Assembly (NCBI RefSeq): GCF_022012305.1
Contig: NZ_JAKLTM010000001.1
Span: forward strand, 62,001 to 126,000
Direction: 5' to 3'
Length of the DNA: 64,000 bases
From: Ramlibacter paludis
Lineage (GTDB): Bacteria; Pseudomonadota; Gammaproteobacteria; Burkholderiales; Burkholderiaceae_C
The position numbers and the translations under genes were made by a program. Shown in pieces: positions 53,402 through 63,079 of the stretch (positions within the stretch are counted from its first letter, which is position 1; the number at the start of each line of letters is the position of its first letter). Below the pieces are notes generated by a model. That model made no database searches. It had not been told where the DNA came from and was given only the letters and a program-made list of their open reading frames with translations.

Positions 53402-54013
53402 TTACTTGCGCATCACTTTCTCGGACGGGGTCAGCGCTTCGATGTAGGCCGGGCGCGAGAAGATGCGCTCGGCGTACTTCAGCAGCGGCGCGGCGTTCTT
53501 CGACAGCTCGATGCCGTAGTAGTCCAGGCGCCACAGCAGCGGCGCGATGGCCACGTCGAGCATCGAGAAGTTCTCGCCCAGCATGTACTTGTTCTTCAGG
53601 AACACCGGGGCCAGCTGCGTCAGGCGATCGCGGATGTGCGAGCGGGCCTTCTCCAGCGCCTTCTCGTTGCTCTTGGCGGCGCGCGACTCCAGCGTCGACA
53701 CGTGCACGAACAGTTCCTTCTCGAAGTTGAGCAGGAACAGGCGGACACGGGCGCGATCCACCGGGTCTCCGGGCATCAGCTGCGGATGCGGGAAGCGCTC
53801 GTCGATGTACTCGTTGATGATGTTCGACTCGTACAGGATCAGGTCGCGCTCGACCAGGATGGGGACCTGGCCGTACGGGTTCATGACGTTGATGTCTTCC
53901 GGCTTGTTGTACAGGTCGACGTCGCGGATCTCGAAGTCCATGCCCTTTTCGAACAGCACGAAGCGGCAGCGATGGGAGAAGGGGCAGGTGGTTCCCGAGT
54001 AGAGCACCATCAT
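53402..54013 (-). CDS. sspA: Stringent starvation protein A
   Basis: 203 residues of GST fold that binds RNA polymerase. LYSGTTCPFSHRCRFVLFEKG, EIRDVDLYNKPEDINVMNPY, GQVPILVERDLILYESNII, and the C-terminal helical part with FSMLDVAIAPLLWRLDYYGI match SspA. The catalytic Tyr/Ser of true GSTs is not needed in this family. ATG 54013 or the next codon 54010 is the start, with AAAGGAC upstream. It follows the petABC terminator. Confidence 0.95.
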   Translation of the reverse strand: MMVLYSGTTCPFSHRCRFVLFEKGMDFEIRDVDLYNKPEDINVMNPYGQVPILVERDLILYESNIINEYIDERFPHPQLMPGDPVDRARVRLFLLNFEKELFVHVSTLESRAAKSNEKALEKARSHIRDRLTQLAPVFLKNKYMLGENFSMLDVAIAPLLWRLDYYGIELSKNAAPLLKYAERIFSRPAYIEALTPSEKVMRK

Positions 54014-54027
54014 GATGTTTGTCCTTT

Positions 54028-54063
54028 AAAAACCAAAAAGAGTGGGTGCAGGGGCACCCACTC
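54028..54063 (-). terminator. Rho-independent terminator of the petABC operon
   Basis: The minus strand carries a perfect 10-bp stem GAGTGGGTGC/GCACCCACTC with a 4-nt loop (54040-54063), followed by TTTTTGGTTTTT. It sits 42 bp after the petC stop and just before sspA. This is the clearest terminator in the window. Confidence 0.9.
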
Positions 54064-54104
54064 CAAGTACGCGTGTCCAGCCCGGAGGCCGGACCGCGTT
54101 TTGT

Positions 54105-54863
54105 CTATTTAACGTCTTTCCAGAAGGCCGCGTTCAGGCGCCAGACCAGCACGAACAGCACCACCAGGAAGAGCATCACCCAGGCGCCGACGCGCACGCG
54201 GTGATTCTGCGCCGGCTCGGCCATCCACTGCAGGTAGCCCACCAGGTCGCCGACCGCCTGGTCGTATTGCAGCGGGGTCATGGCGCCGGGGCTCAGCTGC
54301 TTCCAGCCCTTGAAGATCCTGGCCTCGTGGCCGTGTTCCTTCAGCGTTTCCCACTCCGGCTCGCGCTCGCCCTGCAGCTGCCACAGCACGTGCGGCATGC
54401 CGACGTTCGGGAAAGCGAGGTTGTTCCAGCCGGTCGGCTTTTCGGCGTCGCGGTAGAAGGTGCGCATGTAGGTGTACAGGTAGTCCGCGCCGGTGCCGCC
54501 ATGGCCCGAGCGCGAACGCGCGATCAGGGTCAGGTCGGGCGGGTTGGCGCCGAACCATTCCTTGGCGTCCTTCGGGTCGATCGCGGCCTTCATCACGTCG
54601 CCGACCTTGCCGTCGGTGAAGAGGAGGTTGTCCTTGATCTGCTGCTCGGTGATGCCGATGTCGCGCAGGCGGTTGTAGCGCATGTACGCGGCGGAGTGGC
54701 AGTTCAGGCAGTAGTTGACGAACAGCTTGGCGCCGTTCTGCAGGGCCGGCAGGTCGTTGGTGCGGCTGGGCGCCTTGTCCCAATGCACGCCCTCGCCTTC
54801 GGACGCCAGCGCGGCGCCCGCGAGGCCGAACGCGACCAGCACGAAGAAGATCAGTTTTTTCAT
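54105..54863 (-). CDS. petC: Cytochrome c1 of the bc1 complex
   Basis: 252 residues. A signal peptide (MKKLIFFVLVAFGLAGAALA) precedes the haem site CLNCH; the axial Met is probably in FPNVGMPHVL. Sequences ARSRSGHGGTGADYLYTYMR and QYDQAVGDLVGYLQWM are typical, and one C-terminal helix (VGAWVMLFLVVLFVLVW) anchors it, with the body in the periplasm. ATG 54863. It is last in petABC. Confidence 0.96.
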   Translation of the reverse strand: MKKLIFFVLVAFGLAGAALASEGEGVHWDKAPSRTNDLPALQNGAKLFVNYCLNCHSAAYMRYNRLRDIGITEQQIKDNLLFTDGKVGDVMKAAIDPKDAKEWFGANPPDLTLIARSRSGHGGTGADYLYTYMRTFYRDAEKPTGWNNLAFPNVGMPHVLWQLQGEREPEWETLKEHGHEARIFKGWKQLSPGAMTPLQYDQAVGDLVGYLQWMAEPAQNHRVRVGAWVMLFLVVLFVLVWRLNAAFWKDVK

Positions 54864-54883
54864 TCTCTGTGGCTCCGGGCTTC

Positions 54884-56296
54884 TCAGTGCGCGGCGAAGG
54901 TGATGCGGTCGGGCACCGGCTTGAACTCGCCCAGGCGGCTCCACACCGGCATCAGCAGGAAGAAGCCGAAGTAGTAGATCGTGCCGATCTGCGCGATCAG
55001 CGTGCCGATGGGCGACGGCGGCTGGATGCCGAGGTAGCCCAGCACGAAGAAGAACACCACGAACACGCCGTAGACCCACTTGTGCCAGCTCGGGCGGTAG
55101 CGGATCGAGCGCACCGGGCTCGCGTCCAGCCAGGGCAGGAAGAACAGGATGATGACGGCGCCGCCCATGATCACCACGCCCCAGAACTTCGCGTCGAAGG
55201 TCTTGAGCAGGACGATCGCGACGGCCGCGACGACGATCAGCGCCACCTTGCCGACCAGGCCCAGGCGGCCCTTCCACAGGGCGAACACGGCGGCCAGCGC
55301 GACGATCACGCAGAACACGTCGACCATCACGTCGGTCGTGGCGCGCAGCATCGAGTAGAACGGCGTGAAGTACCAGACCGGCGCGATGTGCAGCGGGGTC
55401 TTCAGCGAGTCGGCCGGGATGAAGTTGTTGTACTCCAGGAAGTAGCCGCCCAGTTCCGGCGCGAAGAAGATGATCGCGCTGAACACCATCAGGAAGACGG
55501 CGACGCCGACCATGTCGTGCACGCTGTAGTACGGGTGGAAGGGGATGCCGTCCACCGGCTTGCCGCGGGCGTCCTTGGGGGCGTTCGGGCCCTTGATGTC
55601 GACGCCGTCCGGGTTGTTGGAGCCGACGTCGTGCAGCGCCAGGATGTGCGCGGCCACCAGGCCCAGCAGCACCAGCGGGATCGCGATCACGTGGAAGCTG
55701 AAGAAGCGGTTCAGGGTCGCGTCGGACACCACGTAGTCGCCGCGGATCAGCAGCGCCAGGTCGGGACCGATGAAGGGCACGGCGGCGAACAGGTTCACGA
55801 TCACCTGGGCGCCCCAGTAGGACATCTGGCCCCAGGGCAGCAGGTAGCCGAAGAAGGCCTCGGCCATCAGCATCAGGAAGATGGTGCAGCCGAAGATCCA
55901 GACCAGCTCGCGCGGCTTGCGGTAGCTGCCGTAGATCAGCGCCTTGAACATGTGGAGGTAGACCACGATGAAGAAGGCCGAGGCGCCGGTGGAGTGCATG
56001 TAGCGCACCAGCCAGCCCCACGGCACGTCGCGCATGATGTATTCGACCGAGGCGAAGGCGAGGTTCGCGTCCGGCTTGTAGTGCATCACCAGGAAGATGC
56101 CGGTGACGATCTGGATCACCAGCACCAGCAGCGCCAGCGAGCCGAAGAAGTACCAGAAGTTGAAGTTCTTCGGTGCGTAGTAGTCCGCCATGTGTTCGTT
56201 GTAGAACGTGTAGGCGAACGGGAAGCGGTTGCGCATCCAGTTGTCCACCTTGGCGGGGACGCTGGCGTTCGGGGAGATTTCCTTGAATTCAGCCAT
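54884..56296 (-). CDS. petB: Cytochrome b of the bc1 complex
   Basis: 470 residues, polytopic. It holds both b haems: the His pairs lie in the second and fourth helices (MHYKPDANLAFASVEYIMRD region; SFHVIAIPLVLLGLVAAHILAL). LLPWGQMSYWGAQVI, the PEWY-like Qo-site region at HIAPVWYFTPFYSML (PVWY here) and a long C-terminal part fit the proteobacterial single-chain form. It moves electrons from ubiquinol. ATG 56296 starts 7 bp after petA. The PEWY motif appears as PVWY, a variant seen in some betaproteobacteria. Confidence 0.95.
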   Translation of the reverse strand: MAEFKEISPNASVPAKVDNWMRNRFPFAYTFYNEHMADYYAPKNFNFWYFFGSLALLVLVIQIVTGIFLVMHYKPDANLAFASVEYIMRDVPWGWLVRYMHSTGASAFFIVVYLHMFKALIYGSYRKPRELVWIFGCTIFLMLMAEAFFGYLLPWGQMSYWGAQVIVNLFAAVPFIGPDLALLIRGDYVVSDATLNRFFSFHVIAIPLVLLGLVAAHILALHDVGSNNPDGVDIKGPNAPKDARGKPVDGIPFHPYYSVHDMVGVAVFLMVFSAIIFFAPELGGYFLEYNNFIPADSLKTPLHIAPVWYFTPFYSMLRATTDVMVDVFCVIVALAAVFALWKGRLGLVGKVALIVVAAVAIVLLKTFDAKFWGVVIMGGAVIILFFLPWLDASPVRSIRYRPSWHKWVYGVFVVFFFVLGYLGIQPPSPIGTLIAQIGTIYYFGFFLLMPVWSRLGEFKPVPDRITFAAH

Positions 56297-56302
56297 GGTG
56301 CA

Positions 56303-56899
56303 TCAGGCCTTCTTGTCTTCGCCGATCAGCAGGCGCGTGTCCGACAGGTACATGTGCGGGGGCACTTCCAGGTTGTCGGGCGCGGGCTTGTTCTTGTAGA
56401 CGCGGCCGGCCAGGTCGAAGGTCGAACCGTGGCAGGGGCACAGGAAGCCGCCTTCCCAGTTGTCCGGCAGCGAGGGCTGCGGGCCGGGGGTGAACTTGTC
56501 GGAGGGCGAGCAGCCCAGGTGCGTGCAGATGCCGACGCAGACGAAGAATTCGGGCTTGATCGAACGGGCCTCGTTCTTGGCGTAGTCGGGGATCGGGTAG
56601 GCCTTGCGTTCCGAGTTCGGGTCGGCGACCTCGTTGTCGGTCTTCTTCAGGGCCGCGATCTGCTCCGGCGTGCGGCGCAGGATCCACACCGGCTTGCCAC
56701 GCCATTCCACGGTCATTTTCTGTCCGGGCTGCAGGGCCGAGATGTCGACTTCGACCGGCGCGCCGGCGGCCTTCGCTCTTTCGGAGGGCTGGAAGCTGCT
56801 GACGAAGGGAACGGCTACAAAGCCTGCGCCCACCGCGCCGGCACAACTGGACGCGATCAGCCACGTCCGTTTGCTGGCGTCCACCGTGGAGTTGCTCAT
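56303..56899 (-). CDS. petA: Ubiquinol-cytochrome c reductase Rieske iron-sulfur subunit
   Basis: 198 residues. An N-terminal Tat-like helix ([22 protein letters not shown]) anchors the protein; although the twin-arginine is replaced by KR, the layout is that of Rieske subunits. The [2Fe-2S] ligands are in CTHLGC and CPCHGS. It takes electrons from ubiquinol and passes them to cytochrome c1. ATG 56899 is chosen because [13 protein letters not shown] is the usual start; an open frame runs further upstream. First of petABC. Confidence 0.95.
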   Translation of the reverse strand: MSNSTVDASKRTWLIASSCAGAVGAGFVAVPFVSSFQPSERAKAAGAPVEVDISALQPGQKMTVEWRGKPVWILRRTPEQIAALKKTDNEVADPNSERKAYPIPDYAKNEARSIKPEFFVCVGICTHLGCSPSDKFTPGPQPSLPDNWEGGFLCPCHGSTFDLAGRVYKNKPAPDNLEVPPHMYLSDTRLLIGEDKKA

Positions 56900-57030
56900 A
56901 CGGGTCCTCGAGGATCTCTCGCTGTTTAGGGTCAACCCGCGATTGTAGCGGGTCGTTTCCGGCGTTTTCAACGGGCGGGTTGCAGCGCATACACTCCCGC
57001 TCGTTGCTCCAACCACGACGAGGGGTCGCC

Positions 57031-57468
57031 ATGAGGAAGATGCTGCACGAGTTCCGGGAGTTCGCCATCAAGGGCAATGTCGTCGACCTCGCGGTCGGCG
57101 TCATCATCGGCGCCGCCTTCGGCAAGATCGTCGACTCCCTGGTGAACGACGTCGTGATGCCGGTGATCGGCGCGATCTTCGGCAAGATGGACTTCTCCAG
57201 CTACTTCCTGCTGCTGGGCCCGGCGCCTGCCGGCACCGCGATGAACCTGGACGCGCTGAAGAAGGCCGGCGTGCCGGTGTTGGCATGGGGCCAGTTCATC
57301 ACGGTGGCCGTCAACTTCCTGATCCTGGCCTTCGTGATCTTCCTGCTGGTGCGGGCGATCAACCGGCTGCGCCGCAAGCACGAAGCGCAGCAGGCGGCGG
57401 AAGCGGCGCCGCCGGCGGAGGACATCCTGCTGCTGCGGGAGATCCGCGACAGCCTGAAGCGCTCCTAG
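57031..57468 (+). CDS. mscL: Large-conductance mechanosensitive channel
   Basis: 145 residues. [35 protein letters not shown] is the pore-lining first helix, and [23 protein letters not shown] the second; the C-terminal bundle ends [15 protein letters not shown]. It releases solutes on osmotic downshock. ATG 57031 has GAGGGG upstream. Divergent from petA and overlapping the pdxA stop by 4 bp at its end. Confidence 0.97.
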   Translation: MRKMLHEFREFAIKGNVVDLAVGVIIGAAFGKIVDSLVNDVVMPVIGAIFGKMDFSSYFLLLGPAPAGTAMNLDALKKAGVPVLAWGQFITVAVNFLILAFVIFLLVRAINRLRRKHEAQQAAEAAPPAEDILLLREIRDSLKRS

Positions 57469-58460
57469 GCGGCCAGCTCGCGGGCGACGCGGATCGCCTC
57501 GACCAGGCTGCCCGCGTCGGCCCGGCCCGTGCCGGCGATGTCGAAGGCCGTGCCGTGGTCCGGGCTGGTCCGCACCAGCGGCAGGCCCAGCGTCACGTTC
57601 ACGCCCTTCTCCACGCCCAGGTACTTCACGGGAATCAGGCCCTGGTCGTGGTACATCGCGACCACCGCGTCGAACTCGCCGCGCCGCGCGCGCATGAACA
57701 CCGTGTCGGGCGCGAACGGGCCTTGCGCCGCGATGCCGTCGGCCTGCGCGGCGGCGACCGCCGGCGCGATCACCTCGATTTCCTCGCGGCCGAACATGCC
57801 GCCTTCGCCGGCGTGCGGGTTCAGGCCGGCCACGGCGATGCGGGGGCGCCGGCCGAGCGACGCGCCCAGTGCCGCATCAGTGATGCGCAGCGTCTGCAGC
57901 ACGCGTTCCAGCGTCACCGCTTCGATGGCCTCGCGCAGCGACAGGTGGATGCTCACCAGCACCGTGCGCAGTTCGTCGTTGGCCAGCATCATGCGCACCG
58001 GCATCCGGTCGATCGCGACGCCTGCGTGGGCCGCGGCTTCCGCCTGCAGCAGTTCCGTGTGGCCCGGATAAGGCAGGCCGGCCGCGTGCAGCGCCTCCTT
58101 GTTCAAGGGCGCCGTCACCAGGCCGGCGACTTCGCCGCGCAGCGCGGCGCGCACGGCCCACAGCACGGCGTCGGCGGCCATGCGGCCGGCGGCGGCGCTC
58201 AGTTGTCCGACGGCGGGCGGCGGCAAGGAGGGGCCGGCTTGCAGGACCGGAATGCAGTTCGGCGGCACCTGATGCACATCGGCGACCTGGTCGATCACGG
58301 CGACCGGCAGCTTGCCCGCCGCGCCGCGGCGCATGCAGGCGACGTCGCCCACGACGAAGCAGCCTTGCGTGAGCGCGGGCGATTCGCGGAAGGCCTTGGC
58401 CACGATCTCCGGCCCGATGCCCGCCGGATCGCCCATGGTGATTGCAAGCGGCCGGCTCAT
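57465..58460 (-). CDS. pdxA: 4-hydroxythreonine-4-phosphate dehydrogenase
   Basis: 331 residues. PdxA oxidises 4-phosphohydroxy-L-threonine in pyridoxal-5-phosphate synthesis. [33 protein letters not shown] (metal His), [16 protein letters not shown] (metal His), [11 protein letters not shown] (metal His) and [14 protein letters not shown] are the family motifs. The ATG overlaps the preceding Nif3-like gene stop as ATGA. Confidence 0.96.
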   Translation of the reverse strand: MSRPLAITMGDPAGIGPEIVAKAFRESPALTQGCFVVGDVACMRRGAAGKLPVAVIDQVADVHQVPPNCIPVLQAGPSLPPPAVGQLSAAAGRMAADAVLWAVRAALRGEVAGLVTAPLNKEALHAAGLPYPGHTELLQAEAAAHAGVAIDRMPVRMMLANDELRTVLVSIHLSLREAIEAVTLERVLQTLRITDAALGASLGRRPRIAVAGLNPHAGEGGMFGREEIEVIAPAVAAAQADGIAAQGPFAPDTVFMRARRGEFDAVVAMYHDQGLIPVKYLGVEKGVNVTLGLPLVRTSPDHGTAFDIAGTGRADAGSLVEAIRVARELAA

Positions 58461-59203
58461 GCGGGATTCGGCACGTCGATGAATTCGTGCTCGATGTGCA
58501 GTTCCTGCGCCACGTGCGCGGCGACGGCCGGCGCCCCATAACGCTCGGTGGCGTGGTGCCCGCAGGCCAGGAAGGCCACGCCGCATTCGCGCGCGTAGTG
58601 CGCCTGCGGTTCGGAAATCTCGCCGGTGAGGAAGGCCTGCGCGCCGGCGGCGATGGCCGCCTCGAAATAGGACTGCGCGCCGCCGGTGCACCAGGCGATG
58701 CGGCGCAGCGGCCCGTCGGCGCCGGGCACGCAGGTCACTGCGCGGCCCAAGGCCCGTTCGACATGCGCTGAAAGCGCGCCCGCATCGGCGAAGTCCGCAT
58801 TGCCGATGAAACCGAGGTCCTGCTCGCCGAAGCGCGCGTCGGCCTGCAGCCCCAGCCGCTCGCCCAGCTGCGCGTTGTTGCCCAGCGTCGGGTGCGCGTC
58901 CAGCGGAAGGTGGTAGGCGTACAGGTTGATGTCATGCGCCAGCAGCAGGGCCAGGCGCTGCTTCATCCAGCCGGTCACGCGGCCGTCCTGGCCGCGCCAG
59001 AACAGGCCGTGGTGCACGAAGATCGCATCGGCGCGCGCCGCGATGGCCTGTTCGATCAGCTCGCGGCTGGCCGTCACCCCCGAGACGATGCGCCGCACCT
59101 GCGCGCGGCCCTCCACCTGCAGGCCGTTGGGCCCGTAGTCCTTGAAGCGTTCGGGCGCCAGCAGGCGGTCGAAGGCCTGGAGCAGTTCGTGGCGGTGGGG
59201 CAT
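58457..59203 (-). CDS. Nif3-like dinuclear metal center protein
   Basis: 248 residues of the YbgI/Nif3 family, toroidal hexamers that bind two metals. Metal ligands: VHHGLFW (His-His), AYHLPLDAHPTLGNN (His and Asp), and near the end EISEPQAHYARECG and GHHATERYG (His, Glu). DYGPNGLQVEG is the N-terminal signature. The biochemical role is not firmly known (GTP cyclohydrolase I type 2 is often an annotation without proof). ATG 59203; coupled to pdxA. Confidence 0.92.
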   Translation of the reverse strand: MPHRHELLQAFDRLLAPERFKDYGPNGLQVEGRAQVRRIVSGVTASRELIEQAIAARADAIFVHHGLFWRGQDGRVTGWMKQRLALLLAHDINLYAYHLPLDAHPTLGNNAQLGERLGLQADARFGEQDLGFIGNADFADAGALSAHVERALGRAVTCVPGADGPLRRIAWCTGGAQSYFEAAIAAGAQAFLTGEISEPQAHYARECGVAFLACGHHATERYGAPAVAAHVAQELHIEHEFIDVPNPA

Positions 59204-59291
59204 GGCAAGAGGTCACAGGTTCCGGGCCTTATTGTCCTATGCCGGCGCGCGCGGCCCGGCCGAGAATCGTCGCCGCGAAAGGGGACGAGAC

Positions 59292-60536
59292 ATGGACGCG
59301 CTGGCGCTGATGGTGTGGAGCATGGCCCTGGGGGTGATCGCCGCGCTGGCGGTGGCCCGCCTGGCCGACCTGGTCGCCCGGCCCACGGTCTCGCGCCTGC
59401 GCGCCGTGGCCTATCACCTCAGCGTGTTCCTGCTGGTCCTGGTGCTGAGCGGCGTCCTCGCGCATGCACGTGCACCGGCCTCCGGCCTGCTGCTGGCATT
59501 GCAGGTGCTGGCCGGGCCGCTGTGCGTGGGCCTCTCGAACCACTGGATCCACGGCTGGCTGCGCGCGCGCCAGCGCGACCGGCTGATGGCCGTCCTGCTG
59601 CGGGCTTCCGCCTTCGTGCTGCCGGGGCTGGGCCTTCTCGCGCTGCTGCTGCCGCGGCCGCAGCAGTTGCCGGCGGCGGCGGCGATCTCGCTGCTGGGCG
59701 GGGTGCTGACGCTCTGGCTCACGGTGCGCGCCTGGCTGATGGGAGACCGCATGGCGCTGGCGATGGCCCTCGGCTGCTTCTGCACCCTGCCCGCCATCGC
59801 CGGCCTCTACGCGCTGGCGATGCACCTGGTGCCGCTGGGCACGCTGGCGCAGGCGTCCCTGGCCCTCCTGGCCGCGGTGAGCAATGCGCTGACGGGGCTG
59901 GTGCTGTGGCGGCGCGACCGCCTGGCCTGGCAGACCCGCAGCCGCGCCGGCCGGGTGCCCGCGCACGACCCCGTCACGCAGCTGGCAAGCGCCCGGACGC
60001 TGGTGCGGCGCCTGCTCGCGGCCCTGCGCCGGCGGCGCCGCACCGGGCGCGACGGCGCGCTCGTGGCCGTCATGGTGTTCGACGTCGAGCGCGTCGCCGC
60101 GCAGGTGGGCGCGGCCGGCGTCAACGAGATGTGGATCGCGCTCGCGGCGCGCATGCGGCGCCAGCTGGGGGTGGTCAATCCCGTGGGCCGCTACTGGGAC
60201 CGCTGCTTCGTCGGCTTCGTGGAGACCATTCCTTCCCTGCCCTGGTTGCGGACTCTGGGGCTCAAGCTAGCGGTGAGCCTGCGGCACCCGATCGAAGTCC
60301 AGGGCCTGGGCGGCGACCGGGTCAAGGTGCACGCGGACATCGGCGTCGGCGTGGTGCACCTGCCGCCGGGGCCGGTGGAGATCGAGGACGTCCTGCATGC
60401 CGCCCAGCGCCTGGCCACCGAGGCGCGCGGAATGCGCTCGCGTGCCGCCATGCGCGACCCGGTGTCGGCAGCCGTCGTGCCGGTGGAACATGCCGCGCTT
60501 TCGCCGCGGCGCGGCTGGCTGCGGCCGGCCGCCTGA
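59292..60536 (+). CDS. Membrane protein with degenerate GGDEF domain
   Basis: 414 residues. The first 215 hold about six or seven membrane helices. The C-terminal domain starts at DPVTQLASARTLVRRLLAAL (GGDEF N-terminal pattern) and shows MVFDVERVAAQVG, but the active-site GGDEF is replaced by GRYWDR. Diguanylate cyclase activity is therefore unlikely; a regulatory or binding role is more plausible. The ATG at 59292 follows GACGAGAC. It lies between a Nif3-like gene and the HtrA protease gene. Confidence 0.78.
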   Translation: MDALALMVWSMALGVIAALAVARLADLVARPTVSRLRAVAYHLSVFLLVLVLSGVLAHARAPASGLLLALQVLAGPLCVGLSNHWIHGWLRARQRDRLMAVLLRASAFVLPGLGLLALLLPRPQQLPAAAAISLLGGVLTLWLTVRAWLMGDRMALAMALGCFCTLPAIAGLYALAMHLVPLGTLAQASLALLAAVSNALTGLVLWRRDRLAWQTRSRAGRVPAHDPVTQLASARTLVRRLLAALRRRRRTGRDGALVAVMVFDVERVAAQVGAAGVNEMWIALAARMRRQLGVVNPVGRYWDRCFVGFVETIPSLPWLRTLGLKLAVSLRHPIEVQGLGGDRVKVHADIGVGVVHLPPGPVEIEDVLHAAQRLATEARGMRSRAAMRDPVSAAVVPVEHAALSPRRGWLRPAA

Positions 60537-60595
60537 GGCCCCGGCCGCCCGCAGCGCGGTCTACACTCGGGCTTTCCCCCGGGTAAAACGAAAAG

Positions 60596-61762
60596 ATGCG
60601 ACGCTACTGGCTGGTGTTCTCCCAAGCCGTCACCGTGCTGCTGGCCGCGTGGTTCGTCGTGGCCACGCTGAAGCCCGAGTTGCTCAGCCGGCGCGCCGCC
60701 ACGGTGTCGTCCAGTGCCGGCGTATCGCTGGTGGAAGCGCCCGCCTCGGTGACGGCGGCCCAGCCCCTGGGCAGCTTCCGGCTGGCGGCGCAGAAGGCCT
60801 CGCAGGCGGTGGTGAGCATCAACACCAGCAAGGCGGCCGACCGGCCTTCCTCCAACGACCCGTGGTTCCGCTTCTTCTTCGGCGACCAGGGCGCGCAGCC
60901 GCAGTCGGGCCTGGGCAGCGGCGTCATCATCAGTCCCGACGGCTTCATCCTCACCAACAACCACGTGGTCGAGGGCGCGACCGAGATCGAAGTGGCGCTG
61001 AACGACAGCCGCAAGACGCGCGCGAAAGTCATAGGCACCGATCCCGAAACCGACCTGGCCATCCTCAAGATCACGCTGGACCGGCTGCCGGTCATCACGC
61101 TGGGCAACTCCGACGCGCTGCAGGTGGGCGACCAGGTGCTGGCGATCGGCAATCCCTTCGGCGTCGGGCAGACCGTCACCAGCGGCATCGTCAGCGCCCT
61201 GGGGCGCAACCAGCTGGGGATCAACACCTTCGAGAACTTCATCCAGACCGATGCGGCCATCAACCCCGGCAACTCCGGCGGCGCGCTGGTGGACGTCAAC
61301 GGCAACCTGATGGGGATCAACACCGCCATCTATTCGCGCTCGGGCGGCAGCATGGGCATCGGCTTCGCGATTCCCGTCTCCACCGCCAAGCTGGTGCTCG
61401 AAGGCATCGTGAAGGACGGCGTCGTCACGCGGGGCTGGATCGGCGTCGAGCCGGCCGACCTGTCGCCGGAGCTGATGGAGACCTTCGGCGTGAAGGCGAA
61501 GAAGGGCGTGCTGATCACCGGCGTGCTGCAGAACGGCCCCGCCGCCCAGGCCGGCGTGCGGCCCGGCGACGTGGTGGTGCAGGTGAGCGGCAAGGACGTG
61601 GCCAACGTGTCCGAACTGCTGTCGACCGTGGCCGCGCTCAAGCCCGGCACCGCCACCCAGTTCAAGCTGCAGCGGCGGGACGACAGCGTCGACGTGACCG
61701 TGACGCCCGGCAAGCGGCCCAAGGCGCGGCAGGCGCCGCCGCAGGCACCGCAACAGCGCTGA
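60596..61762 (+). CDS. DegS/HtrA-like serine protease with one PDZ domain
   Basis: 388 residues. A single N-terminal helix (VFSQAVTVLLAAWFVVATL) anchors it in the inner membrane. The trypsin-like domain has the triad His123 (NNHVVEG), Asp153 (TDLAIL) and Ser227 (NPGNSGGAL). One PDZ domain follows (PAAQAGVRPGDVVVQVSG). This is the DegS-like class rather than DegP, which has two PDZ domains. In DegS the protease senses misfolded outer-membrane proteins and cleaves anti-sigma factor; that role is inferred here. The C-terminus is Pro/Gln rich. Confidence 0.92.
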   Translation: MRRYWLVFSQAVTVLLAAWFVVATLKPELLSRRAATVSSSAGVSLVEAPASVTAAQPLGSFRLAAQKASQAVVSINTSKAADRPSSNDPWFRFFFGDQGAQPQSGLGSGVIISPDGFILTNNHVVEGATEIEVALNDSRKTRAKVIGTDPETDLAILKITLDRLPVITLGNSDALQVGDQVLAIGNPFGVGQTVTSGIVSALGRNQLGINTFENFIQTDAAINPGNSGGALVDVNGNLMGINTAIYSRSGGSMGIGFAIPVSTAKLVLEGIVKDGVVTRGWIGVEPADLSPELMETFGVKAKKGVLITGVLQNGPAAQAGVRPGDVVVQVSGKDVANVSELLSTVAALKPGTATQFKLQRRDDSVDVTVTPGKRPKARQAPPQAPQQR

Positions 61763-61771
61763 CGCCGCGCG

Positions 61772-62566
61772 TCAGGACTTGGCCGCTTCGGCCCCGTCTT
61801 CCGGCGCCTTGGTGTGCTTGATGAAGATCTGCGCGGCCCAGATGCCCACCTCGTAGAGCAGGCACATGGGCACGGCCAGCGCCAGCTGCGACACCACGTC
61901 GGGCGGCGTGATGACGGCGGCGATGATGAAGGCCAGCACGATGAAGTAGCCGCGGAAGGCCTTCAGCTTGTCGACTGGCACGATGCCCATGCGCGCCAGC
62001 ACCACCACCACGATCGGCACCTCGAAGGCGGCGCCGAAGGCGAGGAACATGGTGAGCACGAAACTCAGGTAGGCCTCGATGTCCGGCGCGGCGGTGATGC
62101 TCTTGGGCGCGAAGCTCTGGATGAACTTGAACACCTGCCCGAAGACGAAGAAGTAGCAGAAAGCCACGCCGGCGAAGAACAGGATCGTGCTGGACACCGC
62201 CAGCGGCAGCACCAGCTTCTTCTCGTGCGAGTACAGGCCCGGCGCGACGAAGGCCCAGGTCTGGTACAGCACGACCGGCAGCGCGATCAGGAACGACGCC
62301 ATCAGCAGGATCTTCAGCGGCACCACGAAAGGCGAGATCACCGAGGTGGCGATGAGGGTCGCGCCCTTGGGCAGGTTGGCCACCAGCGGCGCGGCCAGGA
62401 GGTCGTAGAGCGCCGACGGCCCCGGGTAGATGGCGAGCACGGCCGCCACCACGGCGACGGCGATGATCGCCTTGACCAGGCGGTCGCGCAGCTCGACCAG
62501 GTGGGCCACGAACGGCTGTTCGGTGCCGGCCAGCTCGTCTTCCTGGTCGTTGGGAGATGTGGACAT
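61772..62566 (-). CDS. tatC: Sec-independent protein translocase TatC
   Basis: 264 residues, six membrane helices. The N-terminal FVAHLVELRDRLVKAII is the twin-arginine signal recognition motif; FVVPLKILLMASFLIALPVV, LSFVLTMFLAFGAAFEVPI and AFIIAAVITPPDVVSQLALAVPM follow, all conserved. ATG 62566 follows an open frame without a better start. A 7-bp stem (61759-61775, CTGACGC/GCGTCAG) covers the convergent ends of the protease and tatC. Confidence 0.96.
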   Translation of the reverse strand: MSTSPNDQEDELAGTEQPFVAHLVELRDRLVKAIIAVAVVAAVLAIYPGPSALYDLLAAPLVANLPKGATLIATSVISPFVVPLKILLMASFLIALPVVLYQTWAFVAPGLYSHEKKLVLPLAVSSTILFFAGVAFCYFFVFGQVFKFIQSFAPKSITAAPDIEAYLSFVLTMFLAFGAAFEVPIVVVVLARMGIVPVDKLKAFRGYFIVLAFIIAAVITPPDVVSQLALAVPMCLLYEVGIWAAQIFIKHTKAPEDGAEAAKS

Positions 62567-62603
62567 GGGGTGAACGGCGGCCGGCGCAGGGGCCGGCTCC
62601 GTC

Positions 62604-63065
62604 TTAGTTGAACTTCTGCGGACGGTACTTTGCCACACGCGCGGCCCCGGACAGGGCCTTGGTGCGCACGCCGCTGCGCGCCTTGTACCACTGCGGCACC
62701 GCGCCCTGCTTCACGCGCCACTTCTTCTTCGGGTGCTTGTACTCGGGGAAGGATGGCGTTGCGGACAGGCCGGCCTGGTTGGCCTCGGCGGTGGCTTCCT
62801 GCCACTGCTTCTCGAAATCCGAAGCGGCGGTGTGCACCGACGACTCGACGTCGCGGGCGGCGCTTTCCACCGTCTCCTTCATCTTCTTGAGCTCGTCGAG
62901 CTCCATCGAGCGGTTCACTTCCGCCTTGACGTCGTTGACGTAGCGCTGGGCCTTGCCCAGCAGCGTGCCGACCGTGCGGGCGACGCGCGGCATCTTCTCG
63001 GGCCCGATCACGATCAGGGCCACGACGCCGATCAGCGCCATCTTTTCCAGGCCGAGGTCAAGCAC
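62604..63065 (-). CDS. tatB: Sec-independent protein translocase TatB
   Basis: 153 residues. One N-terminal membrane helix ([20 protein letters not shown]), then an amphipathic helix ([20 protein letters not shown]) and a polar tail. The GPEKMPR turn is TatB-typical. The GTG start at 63065 gives the usual LDLGLEKM beginning. It is between tatA and tatC in the standard order. Confidence 0.93.
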   Translation of the reverse strand: MLDLGLEKMALIGVVALIVIGPEKMPRVARTVGTLLGKAQRYVNDVKAEVNRSMELDELKKMKETVESAARDVESSVHTAASDFEKQWQEATAEANQAGLSATPSFPEYKHPKKKWRVKQGAVPQWYKARSGVRTKALSGAARVAKYRPQKFN

Positions 63066-63079
63066 GGGCGGGCTTCAGG

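Noticed and set aside
54105..56021. Apparent fusion of a cytochrome b fragment with cytochrome c1
   Set aside because: The upstream part of that frame is an out-of-frame reading of petB. Cytochrome c1 has its own signal peptide and ATG at 54863.
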